Source: JARFVT01 sp036677425
GTDB taxonomy: Bacteria; Pseudomonadota; Alphaproteobacteria; UBA8366; Aestuariispiraceae
Reading direction: 5' to 3'
Length of the DNA stretch: 64,000 nucleotides
NCBI GenBank assembly: GCA_036677425.1
Contig: JARFVT010000013.1
Span: 1,984,001 to 2,048,000 of the forward strand
Shown here: positions 28,982 through 37,696 of the stretch, piece after piece
How the letters are laid out: every line of letters starts with the position of its first letter
How positions within the stretch are numbered: the first letter of the stretch is position 1
Notes under the pieces: generated by a model
The model's database searches: none
The model's input: the letters and a program-made list of their open reading frames with translations, nothing else
Told to the model about the DNA's origin: nothing
Translations under genes and position numbers: made by a program

Positions 28982-29485
28982 TCAAATATTCTTTAACCTA
29001 AAACCAGTTTTCTTCAAAATTCTAACGCTATATAAAATCTGTACATCACGCACCACATCACCTAATTCCTTGGCGATAGATTTTACTTTTTCCTCTACCT
29101 CATCACGGCTACGCCCATGGGTCATGGCAAATAAATTATAAGGCCAATCGGGCATATGCCTCGGGCGATTATAGCAATGACTTACAAAATCAAGCGCCCC
29201 AATACGTTCACCTAATATATCGATTTGATCGTCTGGCACATCCCATACCGACATGCCATTGGCGATATATCCCAAGGCATAATGGTTGGGGACAAGGCCA
29301 ATGCGCCGGATAATTCCTACATCCAACATATTTTTCATGCGGTTTTGTAATTCGACCGCGTCAATGCCGATGTCTTTGGCAACTATGTCATAAGGATTGG
29401 CACATAATGGAAGCCCGCCTTGTGTTGCCTTGATTATCAAGCGGTCAATTTTATCTATCTTTGTGATTTTTTTTGCTGAATTCAT
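28982..29485 (-). CDS. nirH: NirH, siroheme decarboxylase subunit (AsnC/Lrp-type)
   Basis: From ATG 29485 (MNSAKKITKIDKIDRL) the product is 167 residues. It has the Lrp-like helix-turn-helix fold and the NirH/NirL signature IRRIGLVPNHYALGYIANGMSVWDV and RPRHMPDWPYNLFAM. With NirD, L and G it removes the acetate carboxyls of siroheme. It starts four bases after nirG ends. A longer frame to 29524 is less likely, since it would overlap nirG. Confidence 0.87.
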   Translation of the reverse strand: MNSAKKITKIDKIDRLIIKATQGGLPLCANPYDIVAKDIGIDAVELQNRMKNMLDVGIIRRIGLVPNHYALGYIANGMSVWDVPDDQIDILGERIGALDFVSHCYNRPRHMPDWPYNLFAMTHGRSRDEVEEKVKSIAKELGDVVRDVQILYSVRILKKTGFRLKNI

Positions 29486-29489
29486 ATCA

Positions 29490-29954
29490 TCATACCTTAA
29501 GATATAGCCCGACAAAATATTCACGAATTTTCGGCATATTATATATTTTCAAACCTGTTTCTGTTTCAATTTTCTCGATCACTTCTTTGGTCGATGTCTT
29601 GTCATCACAGGCAATGACGAACCACATGTTAAGTATATGTTGACGTTGATAATTTTGCGATATTTCAGGGTAGGCATTAACTTTACTTGCGATGGTATCA
29701 TAAATATCATCGGGGACAATCATCGCTGCCAGTGATAGGCTGCCGCCTAAATATTCTGGATTATACATGGGTCCTGCCCGCGATAAAATCCCTTGTGTCA
29801 ATAAATTTTCAATGCGTTCTATAACATCTTTTTCACCTATGCCAAGTTCTTCACCCATTAGCGCATATGGATTTTGGCAAATTGGAATGCCGCCTTGATA
29901 TTGATTAATCAATGACTTATCAATTTCATCCAATTGATAATTTTTATTTACCAT
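29490..29954 (-). CDS. nirG: NirG, siroheme decarboxylase subunit
   Basis: From ATG 29954 (MVNKNYQLDEIDKSL) the product is 154 residues. It shares with NirD the pattern NPYALMGEELG and NYQRQHILNMWFVIACD. A longer open frame to 30023 runs through the end of nirL and is not favoured. The gene overlaps nirL by 11 bases. Confidence 0.85.
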   Translation of the reverse strand: MVNKNYQLDEIDKSLINQYQGGIPICQNPYALMGEELGIGEKDVIERIENLLTQGILSRAGPMYNPEYLGGSLSLAAMIVPDDIYDTIASKVNAYPEISQNYQRQHILNMWFVIACDDKTSTKEVIEKIETETGLKIYNMPKIREYFVGLYLKV

Positions 29955-30423
29955 ATTTTGCCCCTGTTTGTTTAAGGCGGCGGGTGGAAAATAATATTTG
30001 ATGGTTGATATTGTCAAGTCCAAGGCGTTTTATCATATCATCTTTTTGTAAAATAACCTCGTCGCGTTTGCTGCCATGAATCATACAAAATAAATTATAT
30101 GGCCAATCTGGCAATTGCCTTGGTCGTTGATAACAAAGGGTTATGAAACCCTCCACCGCAATTGATGTGGCTATATTTTCTATCATATCATCGGGAATAT
30201 CCCATACGATCATCGCATTGGCGTTATATCCTAATTCATGATGGCGCACGACAATTCCCATGCGTTTTAATATGCCATCATCTAACATTTTTTGTAGGCG
30301 TTGTAATAATATTTTTTCGTCAATATTCACTGCCTTAGCAATTTTTGCATAGGGATTATGGCAAATATCAAGGCCATTTTCCATCACAGTTAAAATTTGA
30401 TGATTAATGTCATCTAATGCCAT
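29944..30423 (-). CDS. nirL: NirL, siroheme decarboxylase subunit
   Basis: A 159-residue protein of the NirH/NirL branch: LKRMGIVVRHHELGYNANAM, WDIPDD and RPRQLPDWPYNLFCMIHG. The double His in VVRHH is in the region holding active-site histidines in characterised siroheme decarboxylases. It overlaps nirD by 10 bases and nirG by 11. Confidence 0.87.
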   Translation of the reverse strand: MALDDINHQILTVMENGLDICHNPYAKIAKAVNIDEKILLQRLQKMLDDGILKRMGIVVRHHELGYNANAMIVWDIPDDMIENIATSIAVEGFITLCYQRPRQLPDWPYNLFCMIHGSKRDEVILQKDDMIKRLGLDNINHQILFSTRRLKQTGAKYGK

Positions 30424-30881
30424 TTTATTTTAAACCCTAAATCAATATGATATGCTTTTTCCATCGGTAAATTTAATGGGGTCAGGCCTGTTATTTCTTC
30501 TATTTGCGTTAGTATTTCCTTGACCGCTTGTTTATTATGCGCTGCCACGACAAACCAAAGATTATAACTATGTTCACGTTGATAATTATGATTTACCGCG
30601 TCAAAATTACTTACCAATGTGGCGATTTTTTCAAATTGATCCATCGGAACTTTTAATGCGGCAAGCGTACTCCACCCTGCCTTATGCGGGGCAACCACCG
30701 CGCCAATGCGGCTAATTGCGCCAAAATCTTGTAATTTTTTTAAAGATTGAATTATATCATCTTCATCAACATTTAATTTTTGCGCCATTGCCGCATATGG
30801 ATTTTCAACAAGCGGTAAATCATGTTGATAGCTATCCAATAACTGTCGATCCAACGGATCAAGCTTATCCATATCTATCAT
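30414..30881 (-). CDS. nirD: NirD, siroheme decarboxylase subunit
   Basis: A 155-residue protein of the NirD/NirG branch: ENPYAAMAQKLN, ISRIGAVVAPHKAGWST and NYQREHSYNLWFVVAA. It starts three bases after the nirF stop. It is the first of four consecutive decarboxylase-family genes in the D-L-G-H order. ATG 30872 is an alternative start. Confidence 0.87.
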   Translation of the reverse strand: MIDMDKLDPLDRQLLDSYQHDLPLVENPYAAMAQKLNVDEDDIIQSLKKLQDFGAISRIGAVVAPHKAGWSTLAALKVPMDQFEKIATLVSNFDAVNHNYQREHSYNLWFVVAAHNKQAVKEILTQIEEITGLTPLNLPMEKAYHIDLGFKIKWH

Positions 30882-30884
30882 TAT

Positions 30885-32087
30885 CTATAACCCTGTTTTT
30901 GCTGATCTTGCAGTTAAGAAAATACCGCTTGGTTTATCCATTTCCAAATTGGTTATTTCTTCAAAGCTTTGCGTGTCATAAATAATAACTTTATTTTCAT
31001 CGCGCACAGATATTAAAATATGTTCACCACGCGGTGTAAATTCCATATGTAAAACCGCCTTACCTGGTCTTAATTCCTTAATTATTTTTTTAGCTTCCAC
31101 ATCAATAATTTGAATGACATCATTATCGGGATGGGCAAAATTAACCCATATATATTTGCCATCTGGCCTTGATACAACAAAAACTGGTTGTGAATGAACA
31201 GGGATGCTATCACCAACCTGCCATGTATCACGGGCAATGCTTAAAACCTTATGATGACCAATTGCGGGCAGAAACATTAAATTACCTGCCTGCGCCCAGC
31301 CCTCAAGATGTGGCATTTTATAAACGGGTAAGGCCTCATCATCGCGACCATAACCGTCTAATATTCGGGTAACGCCAGCGTCTAAATTCCATAAATCCAA
31401 CATCGCCATGCCGTCTTCGCCAAATAACCCCGCAATATAATAACGCCCATCGCTAGTTATAAGTCCGTCATAAGGTTTATCGCCAATATCTTTAAATTTT
31501 GTTATGATTGGTTGATTAATATCCTTCATATCGACCAGCCATATTTCACCGCTATCATAAAGCGAGAATATGAATTTATTACCGGGCGCATCGGTTAAGC
31601 CAACGGTTTTTGATCTTTTTTCAACAGCATTATCATCATATATGGTTTTAATATCTAAAATTAATTTCAGGCTATCAGCATCAAATATTTTAACACCACC
31701 CGGTTTATAATTTGATACGGCGATTAATTTACCATCTTGGGATATGGCCCCACCGATGCTATTACCCGCCTGTATGATACGTTTGGTAATTTTACCACGC
31801 AGCATATCTATCTTGCTAAGCCCACCATCACGACCAAAAATATAGCCATAACGTTGATCACGGGAATATACCACCGATGCATGCGATAAATCACCTAAGC
31901 CTGAAATTTTATATAATGATGTGTAATTTGTAGTCTCAATTATTTGCACTTGACCGATGGCGCGTTCTATTACCAAGCCTAAATCCCCTGTGCCGCGTAA
32001 ATTAGGCATGCCACAGGCATTTATTAATAGAATGCCAAGGATAAATATTAATCTAATCACTGTTTTTATAATATATGCAAACACCAT
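30885..32087 (-). CDS. nirF: NirF, heme d1 biosynthesis lipoprotein
   Basis: A 400-residue protein with an N-terminal hydrophobic stretch ending in a lipobox-like INACG, then a d1-type propeller (HASVVYSRDQRYGYIFGRDGG; GGAISQDGKLIAVSNYKPGG; HMEFTPRGEHILISVRD). No c-heme motif, unlike NirN and NirS, which fits NirF. NirF is a periplasmic d1 pathway protein needed before the NirN step. Positioned between nirC and nirD as in Pseudomonas. Confidence 0.9.
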   Translation of the reverse strand: MVFAYIIKTVIRLIFILGILLINACGMPNLRGTGDLGLVIERAIGQVQIIETTNYTSLYKISGLGDLSHASVVYSRDQRYGYIFGRDGGLSKIDMLRGKITKRIIQAGNSIGGAISQDGKLIAVSNYKPGGVKIFDADSLKLILDIKTIYDDNAVEKRSKTVGLTDAPGNKFIFSLYDSGEIWLVDMKDINQPIITKFKDIGDKPYDGLITSDGRYYIAGLFGEDGMAMLDLWNLDAGVTRILDGYGRDDEALPVYKMPHLEGWAQAGNLMFLPAIGHHKVLSIARDTWQVGDSIPVHSQPVFVVSRPDGKYIWVNFAHPDNDVIQIIDVEAKKIIKELRPGKAVLHMEFTPRGEHILISVRDENKVIIYDTQSFEEITNLEMDKPSGIFLTARSAKTGL

Positions 32088-32114
32088 TGCTAAATTCCCT
32101 TTAATCTAAAATTT

Positions 32115-32498
32115 TTATTGATCGAGGCCATTTTTTAATATTTTGACCAACCATTTGGCTTCATTTCTCGAAATCTCAAAATTCCACGGCGGCATTGGCG
32201 TACCTGCGCGACCATAAAGAATGGTATCAACCAATATTTCATCGGTTTTGTCATGTAAATTTATTGGTAATAATGCTGGGCCAAGCCCGCCTTTTAAGGT
32301 TAATCCATGGCAAGAACCACAATCTTGTTTTAACTGATATATAAGCTGCTCTGCCCTTATTTTACTTATATTATTTGGCGATATATCAGTTAAATTTACT
32401 ATTTCTGCAGCCGCATAAAAACTTGCAAAAACACCATATGAAATTATCATAGCAATAAAATAGCACCAGCGTAATATTTTATAATATTGCTTGTGCAT
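32115..32498 (-). CDS. nirC: NirC-like monoheme cytochrome c
   Basis: A 127-residue exported cytochrome: N-terminal hydrophobic segment (about 11-30), heme motif CGSCH (Cys60/Cys63/His64) followed by GLTLKGGLGPALLP, and candidate axial Met in GTPMPPW. It resembles the heme domains of NirN/NirS and the NirC proteins that can pass electrons to cd1 reductase. It overlaps the end of nirE by 20 bases. A more generic cytochrome assignment cannot be ruled out, but position supports NirC. Confidence 0.8.
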   Translation of the reverse strand: MHKQYYKILRWCYFIAMIISYGVFASFYAAAEIVNLTDISPNNISKIRAEQLIYQLKQDCGSCHGLTLKGGLGPALLPINLHDKTDEILVDTILYGRAGTPMPPWNFEISRNEAKWLVKILKNGLDQ

Positions 32499-33306
32499 TA
32501 TGCTGCTCTTGAAAGTTATTATTGTTATTTAAGTCATTTATTTTCAAATCAGCTTTAAGCCCCGCAACCTTACCAATTATGGTTAATACTGGTGGTTTAA
32601 AACCTGATGACTTTATATCATTTGGCATATTCTCCAATGTAGTTAATAATTCTTTTTGTGCCGCAGTTGTGCCATTAGCAATTGCAATAACTGGTGTTTT
32701 AGGGGCAAGCCCCGCTGCGATAAGCTTTGTTTTAAATATCTGAAGATTAGCCAAGCCCATATATATAGCCAATGTGGTATCAGGATCAGCCAAACTTTGC
32801 CAATTTATATCAAGCATCGCATCCTCGCGGCAATGACCCGTTATAAAACGCACGCTTTTTGCCAATCCACGATGGGTTAACGGAATACCTGCCGCCGCCG
32901 CACAACCAGCCGCCGCCGTTATACCTGGAATAAATTCACATCTTATACCGTGCTTTGCCAAATATAATGCCTCTTCTCCGCCACGACCAAATATATTAGG
33001 GTCCCCCCCCTTAAGTCGCACGACATTATGACCAGCGCGCGCCAGTTTTAATAACAATTGATTGGTTTCATCTTGGCTTAATGTGTGATTTCCCGTAGCT
33101 TTACCAGCGAATATACGAGTAGTACCAACAGGAATTATATCTAAAATCTCTTCAGAAATAAGGCGATCATAAACAATGACTGCCGCTTGTTTTATCAAGC
33201 GTATAGCCTTTAAAGTTAATAATTCCACATCACCTGGTCCTGCGCCAACAAGATATACACAAGCATGTTTTTCCTTATTTATTTTATTTTTAATTAAAGA
33301 ATTTTC
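32479..33306 (-). CDS. nirE: NirE, uroporphyrinogen-III C-methyltransferase
   Basis: A SUMT enzyme making precorrin-2 from uroporphyrinogen III, the first committed step to siroheme and heme d1. Motifs: VYLVGAGPGDVELLTLKA, VVRLKGGDPNIFGRGGEEA, PGITAAAGCAAAAGIPLTHRG. I choose GTG 33306 because GGAG lies seven bases before it; the frame is open to ATG 33348, which has no ribosome site and would lie only about 25 bases from the centre of an NNR-type box. The product is then 275 residues. The C-terminal tail is Asn-rich. It lacks the CysG dehydrogenase/ferrochelatase part, so another enzyme (cbiX product is a candidate) must insert iron. Confidence 0.85.
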   Translation of the reverse strand, partial: ENSLIKNKINKEKHACVYLVGAGPGDVELLTLKAIRLIKQAAVIVYDRLISEEILDIIPVGTTRIFAGKATGNHTLSQDETNQLLLKLARAGHNVVRLKGGDPNIFGRGGEEALYLAKHGIRCEFIPGITAAAGCAAAAGIPLTHRGLAKSVRFITGHCREDAMLDINWQSLADPDTTLAIYMGLANLQIFKTKLIAAGLAPKTPVIAIANGTTAAQKELLTTLENMPNDIKSSGFKPPVLTIIGKVAGLKADLKINDLNNNNNFQEQHNAQAIL

Positions 33307-33366
33307 CACATCATCGCTCCATAAAATATCTGCATTAATGCCTAACATAGTTATGGAGTAATAGCT

Positions 33367-33380
33367 TTGACCATAGTCAA
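33367..33380 (-). promoter_or_regulatory. NNR/DNR-type binding site upstream of nirE
   Basis: TTGAC-CATA-GTCAA is a perfect inverted repeat of the NNR/DNR type. Its centre (33373.5) puts a class II start near 33332, which supports the GTG start of nirE at 33306. It lies 68 bases from the nirS box, in the shared divergent region. Confidence 0.75.
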
Positions 33381-33448
33381 AAAATAACCATTTATAGCCT
33401 TGGTTAGCTTTAACTTTATGAGTATAATATTAATTGCAACAACCATTA

Positions 33449-33462
33449 TTGATCATGATCAA
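33449..33462 (+). promoter_or_regulatory. FNR-type binding site upstream of nirS
   Basis: TTGAT-CATG-ATCAA is a perfect FNR/NNR-family dyad 74 bases before the nirS ATG. AT-rich -10 candidates follow (TATAGT 33481-33486 or TATTAA 33486-33491), the second close to class II spacing. Confidence 0.82.
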
Positions 33463-33535
33463 GGAAAAGTGAGTATATAATATAGTATTAATATTCTGCT
33501 AGCTTGACTGGCGAACTATTAATGGAGCGACTTCA

Positions 33536-35149
33536 ATGATGAAATTAAAATATACTGCATCGGCGATCGGCTTAGCCATCGGCATTACAATGTGTGTTAG
33601 CACTCTTCCTGTAATGGCTGAGGCCCCGACGCTTAACAAAGAGCAATTTGACAAAGCAAAAAACCTTTACTTCCAGCGCTGTGCTGGTTGTCATGGTGTT
33701 TTACGTAAAGGTGCAACGGGTAAAAGCCTTGAGCCAGAAGAAAGCATAAAGCTTGGTCAAAAACGGCTTGAAAAAATTATAACCTATGGCACCGAAGGTG
33801 GCATGAATAATTTTGACGATCTTTTCTCTAAAGAAGAAATAAGTCTGTTGGCAACATATATACAAATGGATGTGCCACCACCTGCGGAAATGAGTTTGGC
33901 GGAAATGAAAGAACGCCACACGGTTTATATCGAACCAAAAGATTATCCAACCAAACCCATGCATACTCGTAATTGGGAAAATTTCTTTTTGGTAATCCTG
34001 CGTGATGCTGGTAAAATTGGCATTATAGATGGCGACACCAAGGAAGTGGTAACCAAACTTAATACTGGTTATGCTATCCATGTGATGAAGGAATCGTCAA
34101 CTGGGCGTTTTTGGTACACACAAGGCCGCGATGGCTTGATGTCTAAAATTGATTTATGGATGGATCCACCAGCTGTTGTTGCGACAACACAAGTTGCATC
34201 TGATGCGCGTGATGTTGCCGTATCACATTATGGCAAATGGAAAGATAAATATGTCATTGGCGGCGGTTATTGGCCTCCACATTTTGTAATTCTTGATGCT
34301 GAAACCATGGAGCCATTGAAAGTTGTTTCAACACGTGGTGTTAATATTGACGGTGAATATGTGAATGAAGCCCGTGTAGCGGCACTTTACAACACGCCTG
34401 ATGCCCCAACATGGATGGTTGCAGTGACGGAATTAGGCCAAGTGTGGCAAGTTGATTATTCTGATTTGGATAATTTACGCATAGAACAAATTAACACTCA
34501 TAAATATCTACATGATGGTTTCTTTGATGTTACGCAACGTTATTTCCAAATTGCGGCAAATGCCTCGAACCGTATGGAATTCATTGACTCTAAAACCAGA
34601 AAAGCCGTCGGTTCGCTTGTAACGGGTAAAAAGCCGCATCCAGGCCCTGGTGCCAATTGGGTTGATCCAAAATGTGGCCCTGTTTCGGCAACAACTCATC
34701 TTGGTGAAGGTAAAGTTACTGTTTGGGGTAGTGACCCAGCTGGTCATCCAGATAATGCATGGAAAAAATGCTATGAAATCGAATCAGATGGTCCAGGGTT
34801 ATTCATCAGAACCCATCCAAATGCCGATATTATTGTCTTTGATCAAACCAAGCATCCAGAACCAGAAATTCAACAATCAATACAAGTTGTTGATAAGAAA
34901 ACTGGTAAAATCATTAAAACTATACGTGTAACCGAACAAGAAACAGCCTTGGCAACACATACAGAATTTAATGATGCTGGTACTGAATTCTGGGTATCTG
35001 TTTGGGTTCGCGGTGGCAAGAAAAACTGGATGAAAGGTGAAATCGTTGTTTATGATGCAAAAACGTTAGAAGAAATTGCACGTATCGGCGGACTTGAAAC
35101 ACCAACCGGTAAATTCAATGTCTCAAACCGTGTTCATCACCGAACATAA
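33536..35149 (+). CDS. nirS: Cytochrome cd1 nitrite reductase
   Basis: A 537-residue periplasmic enzyme reducing nitrite to NO. Signal peptide to about residue 28; heme c motif CAGCH (Cys49/Cys52/His53); then the d1 propeller with GYAIHVMKESSTGRFWYTQG (proximal His), RDVAVSHYGKWKDKYVIGGGYWPPHF, HDGFFDVTQRYFQIAANASN and KPHPGPGANWVDPKCGP, whose His residues match the active-site pair of known NirS. Ends in KFNVSNRVHH. Divergent from the d1 operon, with an FNR-type box upstream and a strong terminator downstream. No damage seen. Confidence 0.97.
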   Translation: MMKLKYTASAIGLAIGITMCVSTLPVMAEAPTLNKEQFDKAKNLYFQRCAGCHGVLRKGATGKSLEPEESIKLGQKRLEKIITYGTEGGMNNFDDLFSKEEISLLATYIQMDVPPPAEMSLAEMKERHTVYIEPKDYPTKPMHTRNWENFFLVILRDAGKIGIIDGDTKEVVTKLNTGYAIHVMKESSTGRFWYTQGRDGLMSKIDLWMDPPAVVATTQVASDARDVAVSHYGKWKDKYVIGGGYWPPHFVILDAETMEPLKVVSTRGVNIDGEYVNEARVAALYNTPDAPTWMVAVTELGQVWQVDYSDLDNLRIEQINTHKYLHDGFFDVTQRYFQIAANASNRMEFIDSKTRKAVGSLVTGKKPHPGPGANWVDPKCGPVSATTHLGEGKVTVWGSDPAGHPDNAWKKCYEIESDGPGLFIRTHPNADIIVFDQTKHPEPEIQQSIQVVDKKTGKIIKTIRVTEQETALATHTEFNDAGTEFWVSVWVRGGKKNWMKGEIVVYDAKTLEEIARIGGLETPTGKFNVSNRVHHRT

Positions 35150-35168
35150 CAGCTAAATATTGATTTAA

Positions 35169-35195
35169 GGGCAGGGTAGAGAAATCTCCCTGCCC
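35169..35195 (+). terminator. Intrinsic terminator of nirS
   Basis: An 8-bp GC stem GGGCAGGG (35169-35176) pairs perfectly with CCCTGCCC (35188-35195), with an extra AGA/TCT inside, followed by CTATTTCT. It begins 20 bases after the nirS stop and separates nirS from the NapC fusion gene. Confidence 0.88.
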
Positions 35196-35229
35196 CTATT
35201 TCTAATTAAATTTTGGTTTTAATCTAGGT

Positions 35230-35243
35230 CTGATTCTAATCAA
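35230..35243 (+). promoter_or_regulatory. FNR-like site upstream of the NapC-fusion gene
   Basis: CTGAT-TCTA-ATCAA matches the FNR box in nine of ten defined bases. It lies 56 bases before the ATG, after the nirS terminator, with several TATAAT-like sequences at 35255-35273. It suggests the gene has its own anaerobic promoter. Confidence 0.6.
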
Positions 35244-35299
35244 AATTTATAATTTATAATTATAATTTATAACTAAATAACGATTATCAGGAGCTACCT

Positions 35300-36997
35300 A
35301 TGTTAAAAAATTGGTGGAATAGCGCAAAAACACAACGCAAATTCTTTGGCGTTCCCTTAGGTGTTTTTGTCATTGCAATTATATCACTTATAGCTGGCGT
35401 TGTCGGCTGGGGTGGTTTTAATACTGCAATGGAGGCCACTAATACTCTTGGTTTTTGTATCAGTTGTCATGAAATGGAAGATACGGTTTATCAAGAAGAT
35501 AAAACCACTAGCCATTATAAAAATAGATCTGGCGTACGTGCCACATGCCCAGATTGCCATGTACCGCGCCCGTGGATTTATAAAATGATTCGTAAAATTC
35601 AAGCAACCCGTGAATTATATCATAAGGCCATGAGGACTATTGATACTCCTGAAAAATTTGAAGAAAAACGGTTTGAGTTGGCAAAGCGTGTTTGGGATGC
35701 GATGAAATCAACCGATAGCCGCGAATGCAGGAATTGCCATAATTTCAACAGCATGGACCCGACAAAACAAAAACGCCGCGCTGCCAAACAACATGCAAGC
35801 GCAAGAGAAGACGGGTTAACATGCATTGATTGTCATAAGGGCATTGCCCATAAACCCGTGCATCATTTGCTTGAAGATGAAGATGAAGATGAAGAAGATA
35901 TTAATGAAGAAATAAGCAATAAAAATACGGAAGAACAAAATCCAAAAATAATAATAACCGAAGATAATAAAGCGACTGATGATGCGATTGTTAATAATGC
36001 CACAGTAATAACTACACCAGCTAAAGGTAGTGGAAAAATAACATGGGAAACGGTTGTGGACAAAGATATAACCCTATTTTATCCAGGTCAGGCATCGCTT
36101 GAATGGGTATTAAAAGGTTCGGATCACGGTGGGGCGAGAGTATTTAAAAAAGGCGAGCCATGCAGCGAATGTCATCGTGGCGAAGAAGCCGATATGGGCG
36201 CAAGAATAATTAGTGGTGAAAAAGCCGAAACAGTTATAATTGCTAATAAACGCCCAGCAATTGAGGCAAAAATACAAACGGCCCATACTAATGGCAGGCT
36301 TTATATAAGGATGCAATGGCCAGATGGGGAACATACACCCATGCCTTTTGTCGATGGCGGCAAAATGGATCCAGAAAATAAAATAAAACTTGCAATGATG
36401 ATTAGCGGCGATGGCCTAGATATGCCAAAAACCGCAGGTTGTTGGGCTACATGCCATCATGATAATAGATATATGCCCGATGCCCCTGATAATGCAGCAA
36501 TCGATGCCAATGGCAATATAACATCGCGTATTGATGTCGCATCTGAAAATGGCGTGACAAAATATATTCCTGAAAGCCGTGGCAAGCTTGAAATTAAGGG
36601 TCGTAATGGTGCCAAACGTGGTGCATGGGATAAACTTAAATCTGATGAGGAAATAAAAACCCTGTTAGAAAATGGCAGTTATATGGATTTAATCCGCTAT
36701 AATAGTGGCTCGAATACAGCGGATAATGGTTATATTCTTGATCAACGCATAATGGGTAAAGGCAGCGATATTGAAGCTAATGGAATTCTAAAAGATGGCA
36801 TATGGACGGTTGTATTTAGCCGTGATTTAGCAGGAAATAATGCCGATGGCGATATTGCGATCATTCCTGGCAAAATATACACGGTTGGTTTTGCAATCCA
36901 TGATGATTACACTGATGCAAGATTTCATCATGTAACTTTGGATTATAAATTAGGCCTAGATAACCCCGAAGTAGATTTAAATGTTGAATTACGATAA
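35300..36997 (+). CDS. NapC/NirT tetraheme cytochrome fused to an ethylbenzene-dehydrogenase-like heme-binding domain
   Basis: A 565-residue protein. One N-terminal membrane anchor (about 15-38), then four NapC/NirT heme motifs: CISCH (53), CPDCH (83), CRNCH (143), CIDCH (175). A long acidic linker follows (residues about 190-215, Glu/Asp repeats). Then CSECH (288) starts a second region that looks like the cytochrome-c-552/ethylbenzene-dehydrogenase gamma-type heme domain, with a CWATCH motif (Cys381, Cys385, His386) that has three residues between the cysteines, and a late FHHVTLDYKLG. NapC parts take electrons from quinol. Role inferred: quinol-to-periplasm electron supply for NirS or another reductase. 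Flanked by an FNR-like box and a cupredoxin gene that overlaps its end. Confidence 0.85.
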   Translation: MLKNWWNSAKTQRKFFGVPLGVFVIAIISLIAGVVGWGGFNTAMEATNTLGFCISCHEMEDTVYQEDKTTSHYKNRSGVRATCPDCHVPRPWIYKMIRKIQATRELYHKAMRTIDTPEKFEEKRFELAKRVWDAMKSTDSRECRNCHNFNSMDPTKQKRRAAKQHASAREDGLTCIDCHKGIAHKPVHHLLEDEDEDEEDINEEISNKNTEEQNPKIIITEDNKATDDAIVNNATVITTPAKGSGKITWETVVDKDITLFYPGQASLEWVLKGSDHGGARVFKKGEPCSECHRGEEADMGARIISGEKAETVIIANKRPAIEAKIQTAHTNGRLYIRMQWPDGEHTPMPFVDGGKMDPENKIKLAMMISGDGLDMPKTAGCWATCHHDNRYMPDAPDNAAIDANGNITSRIDVASENGVTKYIPESRGKLEIKGRNGAKRGAWDKLKSDEEIKTLLENGSYMDLIRYNSGSNTADNGYILDQRIMGKGSDIEANGILKDGIWTVVFSRDLAGNNADGDIAIIPGKIYTVGFAIHDDYTDARFHHVTLDYKLGLDNPEVDLNVELR

Positions 36998-37523
36998 GCA
37001 TAAATTTAAATATCAAGAGAATATTATCACAAATAGTTTTTTATCCTTTACTACTATAGCAAGGGATAAAAAACTAACCTTTACTGCGTTTTTGTTAATT
37101 TTTATGATTATTATTTCATCAATATCAAATGCATTTGCTGCTGATAATATTAAACAAAATTTGGATAAAATTAATAAAATATGTGCAGAGGCCGAAATAC
37201 GTTATCAAGATCTATTTACCAATATATCAACATATAACTCTGATAATAATCAAAAAAACAAGATAATCATAAAGCTTTATAAATACACATTTTGCCCGCC
37301 TTATCTTGAAATTACCAAGGGAACAACTGTACAATTCGTTAATGTGGATAAACGCACCAGCCATAGCGTATGGTTTAAAGATAATGGTAAAGACGAAAGT
37401 GATAGGTTTTTCCCTGAAGAATCCGTTGAAATGTTTTTTAATGAAATTGGGGAATTCAATTATATATGCGGCCCCCATTGGCAATCAGATAATATGCTTG
37501 GTGTTTTGAAAATTATCAAATAA
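36981..37523 (+). CDS. Cupredoxin-domain protein
   Basis: A 180-residue exported or anchored protein with a membrane segment about 32-54 (ending AFAADN). The C-terminal half is a cupredoxin fold with type 1 copper ligands by pattern: His in RTSHSVWF, then CGPHW with Cys and His, and Met in NMLGVLKII. An additional Cys is in YTFCPPYLEI. It overlaps the preceding fusion gene by 17 bases, so the two are co-translated. It may carry electrons between the multiheme protein and NirS, as small copper proteins do in other denitrifiers; inferred from context. Start is uncertain because the part before the membrane segment is long. Confidence 0.78.
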   Translation: MLNYDKHKFKYQENIITNSFLSFTTIARDKKLTFTAFLLIFMIIISSISNAFAADNIKQNLDKINKICAEAEIRYQDLFTNISTYNSDNNQKNKIIIKLYKYTFCPPYLEITKGTTVQFVNVDKRTSHSVWFKDNGKDESDRFFPEESVEMFFNEIGEFNYICGPHWQSDNMLGVLKIIK

Positions 37524-37696
37524 TTACTATATAATTATATTTATCCGACCTATGTTATATGCTTATAACGTATAATGGTAAGTTATAAACGCTTGATTAT
37601 AAAATATTAATATCTATATGATAGTTATTATAATTAATTTGACCATTATCTATGAATTAAACTTCAACATTACATTTTAAGGCTTGGGTAATAATT

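Noticed and set aside
35872..35905. GAAGAT-type tandem repeat as a regulatory or mobile repeat
   Set aside because: It is explained by the acidic Glu/Asp linker of the NapC fusion protein.
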